Of a DNA stretch of 64,000 nt, positions 26,329-34,801 are shown one piece after another; positions within the stretch are counted from its first letter, which is position 1; each line of letters opens with the position of its first letter. Below the pieces are notes generated by a model. The model had not been told where the DNA came from, searched no databases, and saw only the letters and a list, made by a program, of their open reading frames with translations. The position numbers were made by a program, and so were the translations under genes. Source of the DNA: an uncultured Tateyamaria sp. (GTDB lineage Bacteria > Pseudomonadota > Alphaproteobacteria > Rhodobacterales > Rhodobacteraceae); the NCBI RefSeq assembly GCF_947503415.1, contig NZ_CANNDS010000001.1:620001-684000 (forward strand), written 5' to 3'.

Positions 26329-28401
26329 ATGAAAGTCTATCCACAATACATCGAAAATCAGGCTTGTTGCTGCGGTCACAAAAACACCTCAAACCTTGTG
26401 CGGTGCCCGGAAGACTGTTCGCCTTCTGAGGGTGGAACCGGAAACATCCCAAGCAATCCCGGTGGCCATATTGGCCAACATATTCGCGAGCATATTCATA
26501 TACATGACGGCATCGCCGACCACATCCATGTCAGTGAGCAGCCCGAAAAAGCAGGCTCTGAATCTGTGCGGATGGTTGGTCAGGGACGTTACAGTGGGCA
26601 AGACAGGTTCGCCGATATTGAAATCCGAGTCGACCATGAGCTCGGCATTGTCAGCGGCGACATTTTCAGGACCGATCGACAGGATCGCACCTGGGTGACG
26701 TCCTTTCGCACTCAGCCCGGTGAAATACTGGAAGCCGGGCGGCGTCTTGATATCGTAGTTGTTGATCGGCATTCGGAAAGCGGCCACGGACAGCTTCTTT
26801 TTTCACAGGACGCCAGCGTTTTGCGCGTGACGCTGACGCTTGATGCGCAACTGGACAGCCTGCCCTTCAGGCGTGAGTTCGGGTTCTATCTCGAAAAGAC
26901 CGGAGACGCCTTTCGCCGACTTGGTATCGAAGTGGAGCTTGAGCACGGCGTAGCACCCGTGTCGCACGTTGATTTCAATGGGGTCGAATACACATTCGAA
27001 GACGTCATGAAGAACGCTGGATTTGACGTTGAATCTGTCGGTCGGACCAATGTGCTTCCCCTCCCGCCAAAAGACGGGTGGAGCGAAAAATCGCTCGAAA
27101 CCGTGATGCACGACCTCGCACAAAGCGACACAAGCCGCCCCAATTTCGATCTGCGTATGTTGTGCATCTCGTACATGAACCGCAAAAACGTTCTGGGGGT
27201 GATGTTTGACATCGACGGCGAAATGCAACGTCAAGGATTTGCCGTTTGCCAGAGTGCGTTGAAAAACCGCAAAGACATTCCCGACGACCGCCGCGCCGTA
27301 AAGACCCTGCAAACGGCCGTGCACGAAGCCGGGCATGCCCTTAACCTTGCACATCGGTTTGAACGCGAAGTTGGACGCGCTGACAGCCTGTCACCCATGA
27401 ACTACGATTGGAAATACCGTGGTGGCGGACAGATCGACGCGTTCTGGCGGGACTTTCAGTTCAAATTTGACAAAGACGAACTGGCATTCATGCGCCACGG
27501 CAGTTTCAGAGATGTCGTGCCCGGCGGTGCCGCATTTCACTCGGTACGCTACTGGGCGGATGGTAACGGCGGCTATTCGCCTTACGTGCCCCAGGCACCA
27601 TTGCATGGCTGGGATTTGAAACTTCATGCACCAATCCACAATGTGATGCACTTCGGGCAACCGGTTACCGTCGGTCTGGAGCTGACCAACATGACAGGGC
27701 GACCGCAGGCCGTACCCAGCTTCCTGCTTGATCAAAAGGCGGGGTTCGTCCAGTTCCTGATCGAGCGTGAAGGCAGCGGTCAACACCAGCATTTTCACCC
27801 AATCACGCATCGGTGCTACGATCTTGGTGCACCAAATGACGACCAGACGCTCCTGCCGGGGGGCGCACCGCTGACGGACAATGCAAACCTGACCTTCGGC
27901 ACCAGCGGCTTCCCCTTCGCCGAACCTGGCAACTATCGCATCCGCGCCGTTCTGTCGATCTACCGCAGGGACCAGAACAACGACGTGTTCGAGCAGGTGA
28001 CACTGTCAAACGCCATTCGCCTTCGCGTGTCGATGCCGCAGACGCGCGACGAAGAACGGGATGCGTTCAACCTGTTGCAGCCACATATCGGCCAGTACTT
28101 CGCCTTCGGTGGCTTGCAACGGCTGCAAACTGCCGAAGACACATTGCTTGAGATCGCGGAGCGCCGTGATCGCACAAAATCCGGCGTCGTACGCGATCCG
28201 ATTGCCGCGCATATTCACAGATGCGCCGGATTCAATGCCGGACGCATGTACCTGCGGCACATCAACGGCGAGTTTCTGCGCCAGGAAGCAGACCAAGCGC
28301 GCGCCAAAAGCCACTTTGACCGGCTCGACGCGGAAAGCCTGAAATGCGTGGACGAGATAACGCGTCAGGCGACGATGACACACATCAACGCCGCCAGCTG
28401 A
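26329..28401 (+). CDS. Metzincin-type zinc metalloprotease, large
   Basis: A 690-residue protein. The zinc motif HEAGHALNLAH (residues about 332-342, three histidines in metzincin spacing with Asn at the usual Gly) is followed by a Met-turn SPMNYDW, so the peptidase core is complete. The N-terminus has a Cys cluster (ACCCGH) and a His-rich segment (GGHIGQHIREHIHIHDG) that could bind metal. Residues beyond 400 look like beta-sandwich domains (APIHNVMHFGQPVTVGLELT, EPGNYRIRAVLSIYRR). No classical signal peptide is seen. ATG 26329 follows GGGGGAATTCT; an in-frame codon at 26263 is less likely. First gene of the plus-strand run, divergent from the SARP regulator. Confidence 0.85.
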   Translation: MKVYPQYIENQACCCGHKNTSNLVRCPEDCSPSEGGTGNIPSNPGGHIGQHIREHIHIHDGIADHIHVSEQPEKAGSESVRMVGQGRYSGQDRFADIEIRVDHELGIVSGDIFRTDRQDRTWVTSFRTQPGEILEAGRRLDIVVVDRHSESGHGQLLFSQDASVLRVTLTLDAQLDSLPFRREFGFYLEKTGDAFRRLGIEVELEHGVAPVSHVDFNGVEYTFEDVMKNAGFDVESVGRTNVLPLPPKDGWSEKSLETVMHDLAQSDTSRPNFDLRMLCISYMNRKNVLGVMFDIDGEMQRQGFAVCQSALKNRKDIPDDRRAVKTLQTAVHEAGHALNLAHRFEREVGRADSLSPMNYDWKYRGGGQIDAFWRDFQFKFDKDELAFMRHGSFRDVVPGGAAFHSVRYWADGNGGYSPYVPQAPLHGWDLKLHAPIHNVMHFGQPVTVGLELTNMTGRPQAVPSFLLDQKAGFVQFLIEREGSGQHQHFHPITHRCYDLGAPNDDQTLLPGGAPLTDNANLTFGTSGFPFAEPGNYRIRAVLSIYRRDQNNDVFEQVTLSNAIRLRVSMPQTRDEERDAFNLLQPHIGQYFAFGGLQRLQTAEDTLLEIAERRDRTKSGVVRDPIAAHIHRCAGFNAGRMYLRHINGEFLRQEADQARAKSHFDRLDAESLKCVDEITRQATMTHINAAS

Positions 28402-28425
28402 TCCTTCAAATTCCGGAGAAATGAA

Positions 28426-29400
28426 ATGGAACTGACACCTTGGGGGGTTCTCCCCGCCGAAAGACATGGACACGCCGAAGAAGCTTCGATGAGCGGTTGG
28501 CCGAAAAACAAAAGCTGGGAAAAATACATCAATGACAGAACGGAAGAATTTGCGGAATACCTGTGGCCGAAGTGGGACCCGGTCAACCGCAAATGGGAAG
28601 GCGCAGCGGCGGACAAGATGCACGAAGCAACCAAGGCAGAGCTCGAGATTTGCGTGCGAGAGCTGCACCAACAGGACATTTTGCAGGCGTTTCCCAACAC
28701 GCACGCAGCGTCGCGCTTGTCGCCCAAAAATCATCTTTGGCATTACCGCGTCGAAGACTTCATCGGCTACGATGACACCGGCATCGCGCATCCACCACAG
28801 GAATACGGTTACGACACCGCGACAGCGACGCGGCCCTTCTCCAACATCGTGCGTTATGACCCGGACCAGAATGCGGATGATATCTGGGAAGTGTTCTGCG
28901 ACCTGAACGGGAGCAAGGTCAAAGGAACATTCCAGTTCAAGCTCACGTTCCAGCGCCCGCGCCCCTACACCGCAACCATGATCCTGGGCGTTGACGGCGT
29001 CAAACATCACACCGCGACCCGGCATATTCACACCGGCGGGCATCCCGCGTTCCCAAGCGGCCACTGCTTGCAAGGCCTTCTGATTAGCGGCGGGTTGATT
29101 CACCAGCAGGCCGAACGGCTTGGCCTGGGTGCGGTGAATGTGGACGCCATCATGCAATACGGCGTCGATTTCGGAGACCGGCGCGTCTTTGCGGGTGTGC
29201 ACTATCCCACGGACAACATCGCCTCTTGGGTGAATGCCGTGCTGCTGTCAGGCGAACTTTTTGACGACAACAAGGCAACCCAGGCCCGCATCAAACACGC
29301 GATCAGAACGCATAGCCGTGTGTACAAGGTGATCAACCGACACTACCGCGACATCGACGTTCTCAAACCAGCCGTTGCCTACATGGACAAGCACATTTGA
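28426..29400 (+). CDS. PAP2/vanadium-haloperoxidase-fold enzyme
   Basis: A 324-residue protein with the complete PAP2-superfamily phosphate/vanadate site: KLTFQRPRP (K-x6-RP, residues 172-180), PSGH (210-213) and RRVFAGVHYPTD (252-263). The family includes acid phosphatases, lipid phosphatases and vanadium haloperoxidases; absence of transmembrane helices and the GHPAFPSGHC context favour a soluble haloperoxidase-like or phosphatase enzyme. No signal peptide is evident. It starts 24 bases after the metalloprotease stop with GGAG upstream and overlaps the next lipoprotein frame region, so it is co-transcribed. Confidence 0.85.
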   Translation: MELTPWGVLPAERHGHAEEASMSGWPKNKSWEKYINDRTEEFAEYLWPKWDPVNRKWEGAAADKMHEATKAELEICVRELHQQDILQAFPNTHAASRLSPKNHLWHYRVEDFIGYDDTGIAHPPQEYGYDTATATRPFSNIVRYDPDQNADDIWEVFCDLNGSKVKGTFQFKLTFQRPRPYTATMILGVDGVKHHTATRHIHTGGHPAFPSGHCLQGLLISGGLIHQQAERLGLGAVNVDAIMQYGVDFGDRRVFAGVHYPTDNIASWVNAVLLSGELFDDNKATQARIKHAIRTHSRVYKVINRHYRDIDVLKPAVAYMDKHI

Positions 29401-29414
29401 TCACAGGTGCGTCA

Positions 29415-29783
29415 ATGGAAAGCAACTCAAACCGGATGCGATGTACGTGCCGCGCCAAGGGCCGATGGGTCAGTGCAGTACTTGCCAGCGCCTTGTGCAC
29501 AGGATGCGCGTTCTCCGAGTCAACGATGGCTGGTCAAGCTCCGAAAAAAACGTTTCGGCTTGGCGCGCCCCCTGCCTGCTCGGAGCAGGGCCAACGCACC
29601 AAAACGACCAGCGTTGGTCTCTTCGCAGGGCCGCAACTGGCCGGGCTCGGAGTGGCGCACACAGACCATCTATGCCTTCCGACCGAAAGCTGCAGTGCCG
29701 TTTTCTTTGTCGAAAACGCGCAGCAGGCCAGCCAGATCAAGGCCCTGTTCCCGGACCTGCACGCACTGTGCATCATCGAATGA
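29415..29783 (+). CDS. Small exported or lipoprotein-like protein
   Basis: A 122-residue frame beginning MESNSNRMRCTCRAKGRWVS, followed by AVLASALCTGCAFS, a hydrophobic stretch ending in a lipobox-like C (TGC). The mature part ends AVFFVENAQQASQIKALFPD, a plausible compact domain with cysteines at CLPTESC and HALC. It lies 14 bases after the PAP2 gene and 17 before the next lipoprotein gene. An overlapping frame (29407-29787) reads as an Arg-rich shadow. No family recognised. Confidence 0.6.
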   Translation: MESNSNRMRCTCRAKGRWVSAVLASALCTGCAFSESTMAGQAPKKTFRLGAPPACSEQGQRTKTTSVGLFAGPQLAGLGVAHTDHLCLPTESCSAVFFVENAQQASQIKALFPDLHALCIIE

Positions 29784-29800
29784 TTAAACAAGGAAAACAA

Positions 29801-30259
29801 ATGACTTACCCAAAAACAGTTCCGACGACAGCGCTCCCATTTGTGTTGCTTCTTGGCGCTTGTGACGTTCGGGACAGTACGTCCGTCGTCTTTGTACAAC
29901 GTCACACGCTGGGGATATCCCTCGCCCAATCAGAGACAACGCAAGCTCCCGAATTCAACCTGGGCTACAGCGATGCGAATGCGGCGGTTATGCCCGCTTT
30001 TGCCGTAGCGTCGGATGGGCGGGTTGTGAAACTCGGCGGTGAATCGGTCGTCGGCTCCACTCGTTTCCACGAAACCTATTCTGTCCTTGGGCAGTTCGAA
30101 GCCGAAGCGCCGACCAAAGTCGGGGCGAATGCCGGCTTGGGCAAATTCTTCGCAACCGGGGCGGCAGCCCAAAAGATGTCAGCCGGATTTGCGTGCGCAG
30201 TGTCCGACGGCCGGGACGTCGGACACTGCCACCCCCCTTCAGGCTCTGCTCAGCCCTAA
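29801..30259 (+). CDS. Predicted lipoprotein
   Basis: A 152-residue protein. ATG 29801 has AAGGAAAAC upstream. Residues 1-19 form a lipoprotein signal with lipobox LLGAC at Cys 20. The mature protein carries VFVQRHTLGISLAQSETTQA and a Gly/Ala-rich domain (GANAGLGKFFATGAAAQKM). The last 30 codons pass through a perfect 13-bp inverted repeat (30197-30229), so the C-terminus may have been changed by that sequence. In the exported-protein run, between a small lipoprotein-like gene and the endolysin-like gene. Confidence 0.65.
   Translation: MTYPKTVPTTALPFVLLLGACDVRDSTSVVFVQRHTLGISLAQSETTQAPEFNLGYSDANAAVMPAFAVASDGRVVKLGGESVVGSTRFHETYSVLGQFEAEAPTKVGANAGLGKFFATGAAAQKMSAGFACAVSDGRDVGHCHPPSGSAQP
30197..30229. 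other. Perfect 13-bp inverted repeat inside a reading frame
   Basis: Arms GCAGTGTCCGACG (30197-30209) and CGTCGGACACTGC (30217-30229) enclose a 7-base loop. It lies about 30 bases before the stop of the lipoprotein gene, and CACCCCCCTTC follows without a T-run. It may be an intra-operon RNA hairpin or a terminator remnant. Confidence 0.6.
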
Positions 30260-30336
30260 GGCGCGAGCCATCGGTTGGCCCGAAAAACCAAGGGCCGCCG
30301 TTTTCAGCAAGCATTTGAGTGAAAAAGGAAAACGTT

Positions 30337-31764
30337 ATGCACAAGATCATTGACACGCCATGGCGGACGACAGCTCACCTACCTGCTCTCAGGTCCGGCG
30401 GCGTGCGGACAATCATTCGATACTACAACCACAACAACTCATCGACGCTCAGTGAAAAGCGGATCGAACCTGCCGAGGCCGAGGCGATCGCACATGCAGG
30501 AATGAACCTTGCCGTGGTTTTCCAACAACGTGGTGGCGCGGGTGGGAACCTCAGCGATCTGGATGCCCAAAGCGGCCGATCCGATGCAAAACGTGCGGTC
30601 AAGCTGGCCAAACGGATTGGACAGCCGCAGGGATCGGCCATCTATTTTGCAGTCGATCACGACTATTTTCGCGCCGCTGAATTGCAGTCCATCACAGAAT
30701 ACTTCGCCGCCATTTCGCAGGTGATAGCCGGGGCGTATCGGATCGGTGTGTATGGGTCCGGCACAGTTGGAAAAACAGTCGTAGATGCCGGTCACGCAGA
30801 TCTCATTTGGCTAGCCGCCGCCAACGGCTGGTCCGGCACGAAAGCCATGTTGCCAACCACACAATGGGCCCTGCGTCAGATTTGGCCCCCCATTGGTGCG
30901 CCATTGCCGCATGATGGCAATATCCTGTCTCCCGCTTGGAGCGATTTCGGGCAATTTGTGCCCGGCAATGGCGCGCCCGGCAGTGTGCACGACGATCCAA
31001 ACGTCATGCCTCAGGAATTTGCCCTTTTGGAGGTGACAGCCGCAAGCGGCCTGAACCTTCGGCGCGGACCAGGTCCGGACTATCCCGTCGAACGCACACT
31101 CGCAGCCGGCCAGATCGTGAGCGGGCTAGGCACTTCAAACGATTGGATCAACCTCGACGTCAACGGAGACGGCCAGTCCGACGGGTACGCGCACCGTGGG
31201 TATTTGAGGGTCGCGTCAGGCGGATTCTCGGCGTTGTCAATTTGGCCGACGTCACCAACACCTGTTACGCATCCAACGCCTCCCACGCCGCCGACTTTTG
31301 CCTTTGCGGCTGATCTTCCAGCGTCGCCAACGCCCTACCAGATTGCCCAGGCAGAACTGGCCTTGGATGTGCGCGAGGTGCCCGGCCCGGGGAACAACCC
31401 AAGGATTGTGATGTACCACCGCACGACCAACGCTTGGTCAGGGACCGAAGACGCCGTTGCCTGGTGCTCTTCATTCGTGAACTATTGCGTGGAAACCGCC
31501 GGATGGACCGGAACCGACAGTCAACGCGCCCTGAACTGGCACAACTGGGGCGAGCCGGTGTCCAACGACGTCCAGGCGGGTGACATTGCCGTGTTTGAAC
31601 GCGTGGGCAAAGGCGGGCATGTGGGCTTTGTGGTCAGGGACCACGAAACCCACATCGACCTGCTTTCCGGCAATTCGTCGAACCGTGTCCGCATCCAATC
31701 CTATCCAAAAGACGGACAACTCGGATCCACGCACTACAAGCTGCGCAGCATTCGCCGCGCGTGA
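30337..31764 (+). CDS. DUF1906-SH3-CHAP endolysin-like protein
   Basis: A 475-residue three-domain protein. Residues 1-205 match the DUF1906/Rv2525c glycoside-hydrolase-like TIM barrel (IIRYYNHNNSSTLSEKRIEP, AIYFAVDHDYF, GVYGSGTV). Residues about 230-290 are a bacterial SH3 domain (GLNLRRGPGPDYPVERTLAA, WINLDVNGDGQSDGYAHRGY). After a Pro/Thr linker, residues 335-475 are a TIGR02594/CHAP-like amidase with Cys in VAWCSSFVNYC and His in GGHVGFVV. The likely activity is peptidoglycan cleavage. No signal peptide is seen, so release may need lysis or another route. ATG 30337 has AAGGAAAACG upstream. Confidence 0.85.
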   Translation: MHKIIDTPWRTTAHLPALRSGGVRTIIRYYNHNNSSTLSEKRIEPAEAEAIAHAGMNLAVVFQQRGGAGGNLSDLDAQSGRSDAKRAVKLAKRIGQPQGSAIYFAVDHDYFRAAELQSITEYFAAISQVIAGAYRIGVYGSGTVGKTVVDAGHADLIWLAAANGWSGTKAMLPTTQWALRQIWPPIGAPLPHDGNILSPAWSDFGQFVPGNGAPGSVHDDPNVMPQEFALLEVTAASGLNLRRGPGPDYPVERTLAAGQIVSGLGTSNDWINLDVNGDGQSDGYAHRGYLRVASGGFSALSIWPTSPTPVTHPTPPTPPTFAFAADLPASPTPYQIAQAELALDVREVPGPGNNPRIVMYHRTTNAWSGTEDAVAWCSSFVNYCVETAGWTGTDSQRALNWHNWGEPVSNDVQAGDIAVFERVGKGGHVGFVVRDHETHIDLLSGNSSNRVRIQSYPKDGQLGSTHYKLRSIRRA

Positions 31765-31837
31765 TCAACGCGCTGCGCATCAGGACCAAGCTGCGCAGCG
31801 CGCCTTCCTGCACCGCCAAACAAATGGGAACAGCAAA

Positions 31838-32677
31838 ATGAAGCTATCAGCACTGTTGACAGTCGCCCTCCTGCTTTCAGGTTTCTCCAGCGCGGCACAG
31901 CACGCGACCTTTGCCGAACAAGGTCTAGACACCAGCCCCCAAACCGTCCCGCTCGCCGCGTTCTTCGAAAAAACCGAACCGACGGAGTTTGAGGAAAAAA
32001 CCAACCCATGGGGTCACTCTTCTTTCGAAGGCGCAGATAGCGCAGCCCCGGTCGGGTCGAACAAAGGGACACAAAGGCTCGACTTTGTGCTGCAAGGATT
32101 TTCACAGTTGTCTGACGCAGCGCAAGCCACGCTCGCAGTTCCAGACAGCCTGTTCAAAAAACACAGTACTCTGCCTTACATCGACGACCCCAATCTGGAC
32201 CCGACCGCGTGCTCGGACTGCGCCCCAATTCCGGTGGTGCAACCGCCAAAGTGCAAGAAAAAGTGCCCGCCCTCCCCGTTCTTTGACGTTTTCGGCTTTC
32301 GCGATTACGCCACCGCTGATGCGGCAGACATCACCCGGAGAATAGAGGCCGGTGAAATAACGACATTCTACGGAATCGGATGGGCGCTAATCGAAAACAC
32401 CGAAGTCGCCCAGGCGTTTTCACTCGAGACCGGCATTGAACTGGACGGCACGTACAGTGCCGACGCGCTCGGATACTTCGCCGCGCTGACCTATATTCCC
32501 GGCAGTTTGGACAAACCGATCCCTCAGCCGAGGCCGGGTCCGACACCATTTCCTGGCGATCCATTTTTCGTGCCGGTCCAGGACACGGTTCTTGCAAACC
32601 ACAGCTGGCGAGAGATCTACAAAGCGCACCTTGATGGCCGCCTAAACATCGAAGCGCAATGGGAGCTGAGAGACTGA
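31838..32677 (+). CDS. Exported protein of unknown function
   Basis: A 279-residue protein with a signal peptide (MKLSALLTVALLLSGFSSAA). The mature chain is acidic and has a Cys-rich motif CSDCAPIPVVQPPKCKKKCP near residues 125-145 that probably forms disulfides or binds metal. A conserved-looking C-terminal part follows (RIEAGEITTFYGIGWALIEN, proline-rich PQPRPGPTPFPGDP, HSWREIYKAHLDGRLNIEAQ). No family recognised. It overlaps the frame end of the endolysin-like gene region and ends one base before the next ATG, so it is tightly coupled to the protease gene that follows. Confidence 0.75.
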   Translation: MKLSALLTVALLLSGFSSAAQHATFAEQGLDTSPQTVPLAAFFEKTEPTEFEEKTNPWGHSSFEGADSAAPVGSNKGTQRLDFVLQGFSQLSDAAQATLAVPDSLFKKHSTLPYIDDPNLDPTACSDCAPIPVVQPPKCKKKCPPSPFFDVFGFRDYATADAADITRRIEAGEITTFYGIGWALIENTEVAQAFSLETGIELDGTYSADALGYFAALTYIPGSLDKPIPQPRPGPTPFPGDPFFVPVQDTVLANHSWREIYKAHLDGRLNIEAQWELRD

Positions 32678-32678
32678 G

Positions 32679-32969
32679 ATGACCTGCTTTCGCCTCATCT
32701 GGTCCGCCGTCGTCCTTGCCGCAACAGCAATCACGGCCGCGGCCTGCAGCGACGCCGCGCTGCAAAACCGCGATTGGCAAGCGTATAACCAAAGCCGCTA
32801 CGAAGCATGCTCGGCCGCACTGGCCGCGCTGAACGCAGCGCAGAACACGCTGAACGGCGTGACTTACGACTCAATCACCGCATCCGAAATCCGCCGGATC
32901 GGCGCACAATACGCTGCTTACGAGCGCGGCTGTTTTGAAACCATGGCCGATCTGAAATGCGCAACCTAG
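32679..32969 (+). CDS. Exported N-terminal segment of an amber-interrupted serine protease
   Basis: A 96-residue frame starting with a signal peptide or lipoprotein signal (MTCFRLIWSAVVLAATAITA, then AAC). The body is helical (SRYEACSAALAALNAAQNTL, ASEIRRIGAQYAAYERGC). It ends with TAG at 32967-32969, and the same frame continues without interruption into the trypsin-like domain. It therefore looks like the export signal and propeptide of that protease rather than a separate gene. The ATG is one base behind the preceding stop. Confidence 0.6.
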   Translation: MTCFRLIWSAVVLAATAITAAACSDAALQNRDWQAYNQSRYEACSAALAALNAAQNTLNGVTYDSITASEIRRIGAQYAAYERGCFETMADLKCAT

Positions 32970-33755
32970 GACATCCTCAGGTCGCAGATTGGCGGCCTGT
33001 TTTCTGCCAAAGCAGAGGAGAAGGACACGCCGATCTGCACTGTCCTGCGCATCGACCACCGTCATGTCATGACGGCGCGCCACTGCTTGTTTGCAGAAAA
33101 CATGAGCATGACCAAAACCGGTTTTCAGGTCAGCATCCTGAACGCACCAGCACAGCGGCTGACCGTTCTGGGGGAGCGGCACACCGACAAAATCCTGAAC
33201 GGCAAGGCCGCGACTGATCCATGCTACGGCGATCTCGAAGACGTTGCGGTGCTAGAAGTGGCTTTTGAGGATGATGGTTTTGTCTCGGCATTGCCGGTCG
33301 CGGCCATAGAAAAAGACGCCCGTGTCCTGATCCCAGCAATCTTCACACCCGAGCTTGCGCTGCGCGACGTCGTTGAACCTGGAACATGGGCAGAAGCGTT
33401 CCGGGTCGATATCGATCCTGCGTGCAAAAACCTCGATCGCCTGCACAATTTCCAAAAGCGGTCATCGGCGCCAACCAGACGCGTACGCTCGCTCTACCAA
33501 GGCAAAAGGCGGCAAGCCTGCATTGTGACAAGCTGCCAGACCTTCAAAGGTATGAGCGGTGCGCCCATTCTCAGTTTGACCAAGGACCGTCGCCTGTTTT
33601 TGGGCGGTGTGTTTGTCGGTCAGGGCGCGTCAACGCCAAGAGTCTGCCAAGTATCCCGCAGTTGCCGCCATGATGCGCTCGACGACTACAATTTAGGGGT
33701 CAGTCTGCCCGATGGCCTGCGCCCTGTGCTCGGCAACACGCTCGAACCTCAATGA
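32970..33755 (+). pseudogene. Trypsin-like serine protease domain behind an in-frame TAG
   Basis: The frame reads on from the TAG: DILRSQIGGLFSAKAEEKDT, ICTVLRIDHRHVMTARHC. All three triad positions are visible: His in MTARHC, Asp in DLEDVAVLEV, Ser in KGMSGAPIL. Cysteines at CKN and CIVTSC fit chymotrypsin-fold disulfides. The only ATG (33069) lies at the catalytic His and would delete the first strands and any export signal, so normal re-initiation would not give a working enzyme. Either the gene is disabled by one point mutation or a suppressor reads the amber codon. Confidence 0.7.
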
Positions 33756-33778
33756 AGCTTTCTCACAAGGAATAGACC

Positions 33779-34801
33779 ATGAAGACTTTTCTGATCTCTC
33801 TTTTACTCGCTGGCACAGCTGCCACGAGCGCCTATGCACAAATGAAAAACGCCGAACCACGCATGGCGTTTCACCTGCAGGCCGGCCCGGCAGACACATG
33901 TATTCTCGAAGAGCCTCGAGCGCCAAAGGCTTTGAATGAAAGCTTGCTCAGCATCGTGGCAACTGCAGTCGCTGGCGACATCATTGCTGGGGTGTCCTCC
34001 GCAACCGTCGGAGCGGTCAAAGCCTGGATCGCGAACCACGTTGACAAGAACGCGCCGCCCCCGGTGGTATTCGGAGGCACCGCTAACACAGCCTCTGTTG
34101 CCGTCGCCGAAGGAGAGATTAAGGTTTCCGCAGGCCTGCGCTGCATCTTGCTCATTGCAGGTGAGCGGCAAGTCGAAGCAAATCTGAGCGACAAGCAGGA
34201 TGCCGACCTGGCAGCAAGATCGGCACAATACGATCCGTTCGCACAGTTTTATACGGACGAAGATGGGTGGCAGCTGTTTGATTACGGGTTCACGGATTAC
34301 CCGCGTTTGCTTGCCGAATTTCATGTCGATTGGGACAGCGAAGCATTGGACTTAATGAAAATCACTCTGGCGAAACTCTATGTGCGTGAGGCGCCGCTGA
34401 AAACGGGACGCAGGGACGGCAGCCCGTTTGATGCATACATTACATTGAGCCTGACCAACGCCGCGGGCGGGAGCGAACAAGCTTTTGCGCTGGCGCTTTC
34501 AGGTTTGGAACCTGGGCGCATCTACGACGGAAACATGTTCAGCGCCTCGAGTTTTTGGCTGCCGAACCCCGCGGCGCAAACCCTCGCGGCGGAGCTGAAC
34601 GCGGCCAACACTGTTCTGACCGCAGGAAAAACTCCCCTTGTCGATGCTGACAACGGAGAGATAAACATAAGCGCCGCCTACGCGCAGTCGAGAGACCCCG
34701 GCGCGTTTCTGACCTTCATGTCAACAGTCGTGAACGCGATTGAACCAACTAGCGTACAACAGGATTTAAGATCATTGATTGGGATCAGCAGCAATCAATA
34801 G
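33779..34801 (+). CDS. Exported protein of unknown function
   Basis: A 340-residue protein with a clear signal peptide (MKTFLISLLLAGTAATSAYA, cleavage before QMKNAEP). A hydrophobic Gly/Ala-rich segment (AVAGDIIAGVSSATVGAVKA) near residues 60-80 could be membrane-active. The rest is beta-rich (EGEIKVSAGLRCILLIAGER, FDAYITLSLTNAAGGSEQAF). ATG 33779 follows AAGGAATAG. Last gene of the exported run; the TAG stop is followed by 870 bases without genes. No family recognised. Confidence 0.75.
   Translation: MKTFLISLLLAGTAATSAYAQMKNAEPRMAFHLQAGPADTCILEEPRAPKALNESLLSIVATAVAGDIIAGVSSATVGAVKAWIANHVDKNAPPPVVFGGTANTASVAVAEGEIKVSAGLRCILLIAGERQVEANLSDKQDADLAARSAQYDPFAQFYTDEDGWQLFDYGFTDYPRLLAEFHVDWDSEALDLMKITLAKLYVREAPLKTGRRDGSPFDAYITLSLTNAAGGSEQAFALALSGLEPGRIYDGNMFSASSFWLPNPAAQTLAAELNAANTVLTAGKTPLVDADNGEINISAAYAQSRDPGAFLTFMSTVVNAIEPTSVQQDLRSLIGISSNQ

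Noticed and set aside
28006-29202. 398-codon minus frame opposite the metzincin and PAP2 genes
   Set aside because: It spans two clearly supported plus-strand genes and has no motif of its own.
29407-29787. 126-codon frame overlapping the small lipoprotein-like gene
   Set aside because: It reads as low-complexity basic sequence, while the other frame has a signal-like segment and fits the spacing of the run.
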